The notes beneath the pieces are model-generated. The model worked only from the letters and a program-made list of their open reading frames with translations, searched no databases and had not been told where the DNA came from. Shown here piece by piece: positions 55,891 through 64,000 of a stretch of DNA of 64,000 bases (the stretch's first letter is position 1; every line of letters begins with the position of its first letter). A program made the position numbers and the translations under genes. This stretch comes from Drosophila miranda (taxonomy: Eukaryota; Arthropoda; Insecta; Diptera; Drosophilidae). The stretch spans positions 6,680,001-6,744,000 of the forward strand of contig NC_046673.1 of the NCBI RefSeq assembly GCF_003369915.1, read 5' to 3'.

Positions 55891-57174
55891 ATGTCGGAGA
55901 ATAGCTTCAACTCAAAGTATTTGGACGATGACGATGAGGACGATGCGATTGCTGCCTCTGAGGGTGTGTACCAATGAATCCTCTAAACTAAATATAATCC
56001 ACGCGTTTGTCTCGCGCTTTAGGCAAAGTTTCGAGCCAGGTGGCCAAGCGCATCTGGCAGCCAACCATCGATGATACTACCCCTGGGGTCTGGGAGCCGC
56101 CCGAGAAGCCCTGCCCACGTGGAGGAGGATGCTCCGATGTGTGCGAGGCCTGGCGGAGGCTCTAGCGGTGAGCGAGACCGCCTCGGACTTTATACACGAA
56201 GTGGAGCGCTCTCTCTACGGCGACAACAGCAAGGAGAACGGCTCCGCCCAGTACTTCAAGGCGGCCGAGAATTATTCGCTGTTTGGCGCCAACTACATGG
56301 GCTTGGAGGAGGACAAGAACAAAAAACCGCCGCCGGGCTTCGACCAAAGCTCCAGTCAGATTGCGGCTGGATCGGCCGGAGTATCCGGCCAAAGCTACTC
56401 GGGGGTAAGTGGTGCTCTAGGCTTTCAATGAATTAGGAATCGATGATTCGTTGGCTAGAATATGCCCAATATGCCCTCCTTCTTAGCTGTTCTGAGGAAA
56501 ACCCCAACTCTATCCGTATTCAGGGACCCTCTTCATCCGGAATGGGCGGCATGGCAATGTCCCAGCAGCCGCAGCACAAGGCCGCGAATCAGCCAGGACC
56601 TGCAGCGCTGCTTCCACAGCAGCAGCAGCATCCGCGTCATCCTTCGCCAGCGACAGTGCCCAGGGTCATAGCCGAGGCAGCAGCTCTGGCTGGAGCTGGG
56701 GCTGGCATCGACATTGGCCTGCACGCCCATGGACATCTGCCCAGTGCCACGGAAATGGCCATCGGACACATTTACCAGGAGCTCATGGGCATGAATTTCA
56801 ATCAGGCCAATATACAGCAGCGGCAGCAGCAACACCACCACCAGCAGCAGCAGCAGCACCACCACCAGCAGCAGCAGCAGCAGCACCACCACCAGCAGCA
56901 GCAGCAGCAGGCGGCTCTCCAGCATCAGCAGCAGGCGGCTCTGAAGCAGCAGGCGGCTCTGAAGCAGCAGGCGGCTCTCCTCTCCTACGGCCAAAAGGCC
57001 GTAACAGCAACTGGCATAGTCCCTGACCCACGCGACGTATGTTCTCAAAGCGGTGTTTCCTGCGTATCGTGCCCGTTTGCGTCGCCAGGTCCACTTTTGG
57101 GACAACTAGAGTACGGCCAGGACATTACACTCCACACCCACAGATTAGATGACATGGAGCGATCGAGTATTTGA
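55891..57174 (+). pseudogene. Gln/His-rich gene, unit 2 (frameshifted)
   Basis: Copy of 47691-48979. In exon 2, between about 56106 and 56156, four single C bases are missing compared with unit 1, so the reading frame is disturbed across CAEALAEAL. The Gln/His tract also differs in length and in order of CAG and CAC blocks. Confidence 0.7.
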
Positions 57175-57175
57175 A

Positions 57176-57841
57176 CTAGTTTACAAATATTTTGTTTGTT
57201 TGTTTTGTCGAGTTTGTTGTCGTCTCCGCTGGGCTGATGGCCGACAGCATAGCAAGGCGTACTCTTAAACAGTCTTCAAAGTTATTTAGTTCTACGACAC
57301 ACACATTGCGGTCCGCCTCAGCAGATGGATCCCTGTGCCTGTGCCCAGAATGTCGCGGCTCGCGCGTACTGGAGTCCGATTCCACACGAGGGCGAGGCAT
57401 GAGTTCAATATCTTCTTGTTGCTGCAGAGCGCCTCCCGGCTGCTGGGTTTTTGCAATGATTAAAATGACCTTCATTCCCTGATGACAGACAGTCACTGGA
57501 AAACGTTTCTCCAGCATCACTGCCGTGGTCTGTTGTACCTCAACCGTCGACATCTTCTGTTGAAGTGTTCTCCGCTTCTGAATTTTAGTGTATAGTTTTG
57601 AAGGGCTGGGCTGGACTGGAACACCTATATCATGTTCGGCCTTGTCAGCCGATCCGTGCCAACATCTTTGAAATCGTTGAGCGGTGAGAGCGGTGCTGTG
57701 TTGCAGATCCGCTTCGGACAGCCCCCCCCACATCCACACCACCCACATCATGCTGTGTGGAGTGCCCTGAGGCCTGCGTTTCATTGACAAGAAGCGACCA
57801 CAGTGTGGGACACGCCCGCAGATTCTGCAAGTGAAGATCAA
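57176..57841 (-). pseudogene. ZAD-like fragment, unit 2
   Basis: In this unit the minus-strand frame is open for 221 codons, from IFTCRICGRVPHCGRFLSM, because of small indels relative to unit 1. It still lacks C2H2 fingers and probably does not code for a normal protein. Confidence 0.4.
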
Positions 57842-58599
57842 CTACAAAGGATTACTTACTTTGTCATTGCCATGAGAGGCGGAGGGAACAGCCACCGTTG
57901 TGTTGATGTGATGTTCCACCAGTTCCACGGGTTGTTTTATGGGCAACGAGCCCAAGCAGATTGTGCGCTACAAGCGAGGATACCCTTTGGATAAAAAACA
58001 CAGCCGCAACTGTGGCGGATCAGCTGAAATCGCTGCCAAACTGCAGCCAATGCGGTGGGAGTCGTCAATTCGAGTATGTGGGAACGGGAGGTTAAAGTGT
58101 GACGGTGGTACTGTCCACCCGAAGTCGCTCCAGTCGTTTTCCGTACAAGCCAATATTTAAATAAAAAATTAAATATTTTTTTTTTTTTATAATAAAGGAG
58201 CTTATATCATTTCTTTTCTTTTGTTCTTCATTCAAACGTAAGAAAATGCCGCCTTATTTCGTTTATTTTCAATGTACGCTCAGCCCATATGTGCATGCAT
58301 AAGTGAGCGAGTAGGTACGAACAAAGTAGAAAACAAAACGTAAAAAGTACAAGAAATTTAAAATTTTTTTGTCGATTAATTTTTTACGATTTCAGCAGAG
58401 AAAATCAGCTATTTTTTTTGCCTGTTATCGATTTCAGCTGAGAAAATCAGAAATATACCAAAATACCACTGTTGATAAATCCGATAGCAACTGCCTAGCA
58501 TAATCAATCAGGGTGACCGGTTTACCATTTTCAACGGTATATAAAAATCCAATAAAAGCAAGTATTTAGAATAGGCCTGTTAAGTAGAAAATTGATTCA
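57842..58599. other. Unit end spacer, unit 2
   Basis: Copy of 49649-50389. The 73-codon frame at 57939-58160 (MGNEPKQIVRYKRGYPLD) is open here but not recognised. Confidence 0.35.
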
Positions 58600-58785
58600 T
58601 CGATCGTTTAAAACTATGTGGGCATGGCTAAATGTTCTATATAGCTAGTAATATTCCACGGAATTTTAAAAACGAGGAATATGTAAAATAGAACATGAAT
58701 TCGTCAGTACATTTACGGTATATTTTTCAAATGAGACGGTATATTTTGGTATATTTCTGAGGGTCAGACCAGAAAAGTCGAAAAG
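58600..58785 (+). repeat. Promoter-like dispersed repeat at the unit 2/3 junction
   Basis: Nearly identical to 50390-50575. It stands upstream of tan copy 3. Confidence 0.75.
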
Positions 58786-58919
58786 TCCAGTAAAGAACGG
58801 TACTGCTGTTTGAAAAATTTCAGCTGTATATCTTATAAATAAAGAGATTAGCAGACGTACATGGTTATATTTTAATATATATATTTAATTTTGTTTTTAA
58901 AACGTTTATCATATTTCAG

Positions 58920-60060
58920 CTCTTTCTGCTGCACCTTGACGACATCCTGCCGCAGACGTTGAAGCTACAGCCGCGCAACAATAACCAGCCGACTGGCTGC
59001 TCCACAATCATTGTCAACCAAAAGAATTGCGTAGGTAAAGCCTAGAGGAGCCCCAGAAGATTGCTTTAATACAGTGCAACGTCTCGTTTATAGCGACTGT
59101 TGGGTCACACCGAGGATGCCCTGACGGAATCCCTCAATCATTACTATTTTGTTGACGCGCACATCATCAGCGACAAGCCGCAGGGCAAATACAATGTCAA
59201 GGAAGAGCACTTTATGTCCCTGTGCTATGCCGGACACTTGCCCGGCTACACCATGAATCAGAATTATCATGGCCTGGTCTTCAGCATCAATACGATCAGT
59301 GCGGAGCTGTTGCGCAGTGGCAAGACACGTGAGTGTACTTCCCATTTCCCTTTCGATGGGATAAGAGACCTTTAATGAGGGTTGGCTTTAATGCTTTTTA
59401 GCGAGACACTTCTTGACACGAGCCCTGCTGGCCACCAGCAATGTGGACGATGCTTTTAGGGTGCTCAAGGACGCAGGTGTGGGAGCAGCCGATGCCTGCT
59501 CCATTAACTTTACCTTCTTGGCGTGAGTATCAAAGGGACTTTGGTCAACGGTCAACAGTCTGCAGTTTTCTTGTTCCTTGATTTCACAGCGATCCCCGCC
59601 AGATGTTCTATAATGTGGAGATGGCGCCTTCGCCAGACCGTAAGAATGAGTCGCTTTTGAACATCAAGGAGATACCCTTGGGCAATCATAACTACCATGT
59701 GAATCAGTGATCAGATCTACCAGTAGTCATTAGCGCAGCTTGAGTAATTCTCGATTCGATCCTAGATTCGATCGCATACGCCAGGATCTGGCCAACGCTC
59801 TGATGGTCGACTCCAGCGTATCGCGAATGCAGGCGTTCGGCACCTACAAGCCGCCATCGAGCGAGCAGGATGTGCGCCATATGCTGGGCGATGTCTCTGG
59901 GGAAATGTATTGCGTGTGGCGCGAGAATGGCAGCTGTGATGAGGTGGTCAAAACCATTGCCGTTGGCATTTTCGATCTCACCGCTAGGACCATGTCGCTC
60001 TATTCGGACAATCCCAGTCAGACGGAGCCTCACTGCAGGTTGCCTCTGCTCTTCAAGTAG
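58920..60060 (+). pseudogene. t: tan copy 3, exons 4-8 only
   Basis: The exons correspond to those of unit 2. The coding frames of exons 4-8 look intact (KYNVKEEHFMSLCYAG present, GAAATG present, stop at 60060). The exon 7 donor is changed from CAGTGAGTACC to CAGTGATCAGA, which weakens the splice site. The start and exons 1-3 are missing. Confidence 0.85.
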
Positions 60061-60297
60061 CTTTAATGCACACCCCCCCCACCCTTTGTTGGACACAGAT
60101 TTTACTCGTATGTTTAATAAACATAATCAAATGGCAGTTTGAGCTTGATCCAAAATTTTGTTGGGTCGTTAGCCAATCTAAAACCTCTCACTCTTCAAAA
60201 TAAAATTGTGAAATTTGAGTGAGCCAAGATGTTAGTACAGAGGGGCATGTGCATGTGGATAATTTCCCCACACATCCTATTTGTGGTGTGATTTCAG

Positions 60298-60458
60298 GTG
60301 CCCATCTACCTGGGGGCCATGGAGCCCCTGGTTAGCTGCAGCGAAGATGACAAAATGGGAATGTGCGGATCGTCGAGCTGGTCGACGCTGAGTTCTTCAA
60401 ACGGATTGTCGAGTGGGTTGCGGGGCTGGATGGTGGGGAATTTCTGTTGAATAAATAA
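60298..60458 (+). pseudogene. Nucleoside hydrolase-like 3' fragment, unit 3
   Basis: Same as in units 1 and 2, with the same frame split. Confidence 0.5.
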
Positions 60459-60675
60459 TAATACGAGTAGTACCTAAAACAAATCCTTAAAGTGCACCAA
60501 TATCGTTGCCTAGATTCTTCGTTTATTTGGCTCGTGTGTTAGGCTCGTGTGTTAATGTCGTGTTATTGAATATGCTATGTTTTGTTTACCGAGAGTTTGA
60601 TATGTATTACGTATCGTGTCCGAACAGGGGCAGTGCAGTGATCAAACTGCATAGCCAGGGCCCTTCTATGCTATG

Positions 60676-61077
60676 TCACTTGCATAGCTCGGCGAAGAAG
60701 CTCTCCAGGCCGCGCGCCTTCTCCCACTTGCCATCGATGAGTGCCTTCTGGTGAACCACCATCAGGGCGCGGATGCAGTCGACCATCAGGAGATCAAAGT
60801 CGTTGCAGAGGAGACTCACAATTTGGGCGTAGCTAGCTGTGGCCGGGCTGGGGGGCCGGGTCACACAGCCTATGAGAATGCGTAGCAGCTGCTCCTTGTG
60901 GTCGGGCAGGCAGTCGGTGATCAGCAGTTTCAGTCGACGGATGTGGAAAAAGTCGGCGACGAAATTGACTCCGTCTAGTTTAGCCATCAACTCGGCAATT
61001 AACTCAATACGGTCGTCGGGGGTGAGATCCTCACCGCGCCCAGCTTGCCACTTTCTCTTGCGATGATGACCGTTCAT
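60676..61077 (-). CDS. 133-aa protein of unknown family, unit 3
   Basis: Same length, with three amino-acid changes relative to unit 1 (LLFTDC to LLITDC, PPSLATAS to PPSPATAS, LLSND to LLCND). The frame is open. Confidence 0.65.
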   Translation of the reverse strand: MNGHHRKRKWQAGRGEDLTPDDRIELIAELMAKLDGVNFVADFFHIRRLKLLITDCLPDHKEQLLRILIGCVTRPPSPATASYAQIVSLLCNDFDLLMVDCIRALMVVHQKALIDGKWEKARGLESFFAELCK

Positions 61078-62990
61078 TCTGATAGAACATTGGGATTCTC
61101 ACTGATTCTGATTTTCAGACAATAAATACGTACGTATGTGCACTAATTGAAGAAAGTAATTCGAATTACTGTGCTATTTGTTCACTTTTCACTTCTTTTT
61201 GGATTGGTCTTCGGCAGAATCCACGCACGCGTTGCTTTTTTCAGGGAGGCTGCGAACCATACAGTTCGAAATTACTACTGAAAATACAGGCGAACTTAGG
61301 CGTTTTATTGTAACTTATTTCTAGCTTCACAATTTTTACACAGAACACTCACTGAACTGACTATTAATTGCCAGATTTGTTGACCATATCTGAACAAATG
61401 TTTGGCCTATTCCGATTGACAAAGCCGGCGAAAACGATATATTTTCTGTCCCCGCATTGGCAGCACTGGCTTTGTAAAGGTAACCTTTGCGGCTTCCTAG
61501 CTTCATTTTTTAGCACCAGGAGTTTCGTTACTTTTGTCGCTTTCTGTGTAGTTGGAATCAAACACATGTTCTTCAGGGAAAAGAAAAGATCGCTGATGAT
61601 GAACAGTGGTTAAGTTGAGTGGTTACTATTTGAATGAATACAATTTTATGGGCGGCTTGTTATTTTCAAAATAAAGGCATGTAACCGCCGGATTTTATCA
61701 GACTATCGCACAAAAGTACCGATGTTCGCAGCTTCCTGTACATCGATAAGTAGAATCAAAAGTCGCGGATATATTTGATCTTACGTCCTGAGCCAACAGA
61801 AAAATAGTATCGACTCGGCCAAATCTGAGAAAAATATTCATGTTAATATGTTCGCCCAGCCAAAAAATATCAGACATATAAGTCGATATATATCAAAAAA
61901 TTTATATATCAATACATATTTAACAACCATCCCTAGAATACTGAACTCTACCTGCGGTGACCGCTCTCAAATCATTTATTCCAATGGATTGGATCTAAAT
62001 CCTTTTCGCTCATTCACTTTCAAACAATTTCTATTTGGCGCACACCACTTGCATCCAATCGATAGTATTGATGGTCGAATTGCTTTCTTCGAAACGGTTA
62101 TTGGCTCTTTTTGCGCTCTCATTAAATCAGTTAAGGTTCTCTTTTTCGCTCTATTTGAATCGAGTATGAATCGGTAGCAACCGGTCCCAACCATTGAAAA
62201 TTCAAATTCAAGAGCTGAAGCTGCTTTAAAATGAACCAGTCTTGTGGGAAAATGATTCGTCAATCGGATTAAAGTTTCTGGGCAAGGCTGAGGGTTCTAG
62301 TTAGCTAGTAACATTACCCGAAATATCAAAAACGAGAAATATTTATGAGGGACCTATCGATAAGTCCACGTTCCGCCATTTTGACGCGTCCATCGCTACT
62401 GCGCAGCTGCAGCGCCGACTGCAGGCTGCTTTTCCTATAAAAAGGCCGACAAGAGCTGTTTTCTCATACATATATGTATGTATGTATATATTTTTTCCTA
62501 ATACTGGCACTGTTTCTATTGACTAAACTGAATCTTCTTCAGATGTCTTTCAATTAAAAATTTATTAAATTTACATGGGAAAAAAAAACATTAATTGCGA
62601 ATGGCATGTTTTTTCGATGAAAAAAAAAAATGTTCTACCGATTTTTCGTTCAACATATTTTCACAAAAAGTTTCGGAGGTGCTGCGGAGGAGTTGCCTCC
62701 GTCGCAGATACGGTCGTGGCGGACGTCTATAATCAGGAGGTCTTTGTTTTTATATTGAGAAAATGCATGTGTAATCCTTAAGCTAGAAAGTTGTACATTG
62801 CGAATCTCGTGGATGAAACAAACGGTTTATTCTTCTGCGTACATATTCATAATTTGTTTGTTTTTCCTGATTTCTGGAGGATTCGACTCATTCAACTTTA
62901 ACAGTTGAGGCACGTCCACCGCGCCTTCATATAGATTTTAAAAAATGTATTTACGTTTTTTTTTTACTTTAACTTATTCAACTTTGACAG
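61078..62990. other. Gene-poor stretch of unit 3
   Basis: Copy of 44711-46620, with TATAAAAA at 62436-62443. No convincing gene. Confidence 0.5.
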
Positions 62991-63498
62991 CTCTTTGAGT
63001 TTGGTGGGGCAGCATTTCTGGTCAAAAGACCAGTCCAACGCCTTCCTCTTCGAGGAGGACGTGCGGCAGCTGGCCGTCGGCTGGACCCACAATGCGGCGC
63101 TGCTCCGCAACAACGAGATCCTCATGTGGGGCCGCAAGTGCTACGGACAGCTGGGCACGGGCTCGATCAGCGAGCAGCAGGCGGTGCCCCAGCCACTGAG
63201 CCTCCGACTGCCCGACGGCCAGACGCCTGCTCGCGTGCACATGGGGGCAGAGCACGGCCTGCTGCGGACTACAGCCGGCGAGATCTACACCTGGGGCTGG
63301 AACGAGCACGGAAACTGTGGCAACAACAGTACAGAGAATGTGTAAGAATCTCCCTTCTGCCAGTGGATTGGCTTTAAATTCAATTTTCGATCAATTTCCA
63401 GATGCAGCCCTACACTCGTGGAAATCCCGGGACGCGTGAAGTTGGCCGGAGGTGGCTCGGGCTTCTGTTACGCCATTTCCGAGTCGTCTGTTAATTAA
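62991..63498 (+). pseudogene. RCC1-repeat gene fragment, unit 3 (most complete 3' end)
   Basis: Exons 62991-63341 and 63402-63498. The last exon has the undeleted sequence VCSPTLVEIPGRVKLAGGGS and then GFCYAISESSVN-stop, so this is the ancestral form of the region deleted in units 1 and 2. There is one change, GRNCYG to GRKCYG, in the blade. The N-terminal blades are not in the window. Confidence 0.7.
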
Positions 63499-64000
63499 TT
63501 TTATAATAAATGTTAAAAATGCTTAAAAATACTAAACGGAATATCGAAATTAAGGTATTTGATGTCGGATCATGAGCAAAATTGTACGAATAATCAAACC
63601 CAAGCAGTTGGCGCTCTTTCTTCCATCGATAGTTGAAGAAACATCGATGTATCGATAGTAACAATGAAGTTTTTCAACCTTCAGCAGCTTTACTTGAACT
63701 CCGCGGAATTTTCGTTGCAAATACTATTTGCCATTTTTACAGTGAAAATAAAGTGCTTTGTTTTTCAAAAACATAATCTTTTCCACAGAAAAAAGAAGGT
63801 AAATATGGTAAATGGTAGATTTTTATATATTTTATTCGAAATGTGCGGCTTGCCAGGCAATTAGTGGATGAATTTGAGGGCGCTTATGGTTTTTGAAGCC
63901 AACAAGTGCAAATGGCGATGGAGAATCATCAAAGTGCAATGAAATATTCGAAATATTTGCGGCACCGGCCTCTACACACTCGTGTTCCATGATAGATGCC
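63499..64000. other. Spacer and right edge of the array
   Basis: DRE-type sites at 63626-63660 and the short MKFFNLQQLY frame (63664-63864), as in the other units. From about 63926 the sequence is new and too short to identify. Confidence 0.4.

Larger units (their letters stand above)
50623..58828 (+). repeat. Tandem array unit 2 (~8.2 kb)
   Basis: Same order of contents as unit 1, with very high identity. It carries several private small deletions in tan and in the Gln/His-rich gene. Confidence 0.9.
58829..63925 (+). repeat. Tandem array unit 3 (partial, ~5.1 kb)
   Basis: Same order as units 1 and 2 until about 63925, just after GCGATGGAGAA. It then leaves the unit sequence for unrelated sequence. 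It is the most divergent unit. Confidence 0.85.

Overview
The window is nuclear DNA of a fruit fly. Genes have short GT-AG introns, typical Drosophila codon use and DRE/Motif 1/Motif 6 promoter words, and the recognisable genes (mxc, Ir8a, Gr8a, tan, part of almondex) belong to the X-linked (Muller A) block at polytene region 8 of D. melanogaster. The INE-1/DINE-1-like Helitron copies resemble those known from the obscura group (pseudoobscura, miranda, subobscura relatives). That species-group call is an inference.

Layout. (1) 1-14 kb is a tandem duplication array made from a block 'almondex 3' end - Larp7 - mxc 5' half'. Head-to-tail joining fuses the first ~900 codons of mxc to the last exon of almondex, giving an mxc-TM2 chimera. 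Copy A enters from the left edge. A deletion then joins its Larp7 exon 1 to mxc intron 2, and a very young BEL/Pao LTR element (2732-8944) sits in that intron. Copy B (8967-13830) follows. (2) 14.8-20.9 kb is the full-length mxc (NPAT orthologue, histone locus body scaffold, ~1882 aa), divergent from Larp7. (3) 21-36 kb is ordinary single-copy sequence: an INE-1-like element, Ir8a (950 aa), a GPR107/108-like seven-pass protein (772 aa), a second INE-1-like element, Gr8a (391 aa, minus) and a secreted His/Pro-rich protein (minus). (4) 38.8-43.7 kb is tan, the N-beta-alanyl-dopamine hydrolase gene (8 exons). (5) 42.45-63.9 kb is a second tandem array with units of about 8.2 kb (two whole, one partial). 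Each unit carries tan exons 4-8, a nucleoside-hydrolase-like fragment, a 133-aa ORF of unknown function, an RCC1-repeat fragment and, in whole units, a Gln/His-rich gene and a degenerate ZAD-like zinc-finger fragment.

Functionally, mxc and Larp7 share a divergent control region and both concern nuclear RNA production. Ir8a and Gr8a are chemosensory receptors. tan recycles histamine and dopamine conjugates. The striking feature is that two independent local amplifications, both recent by the near identity of their copies, lie within 64 kb. They created a chimeric gene and truncated tan copies. In this assembly the promoter-bearing copies of both Larp7 and tan carry one-base frameshifts in short homopolymers, so either an assembly error or real decay has to be decided with raw reads.
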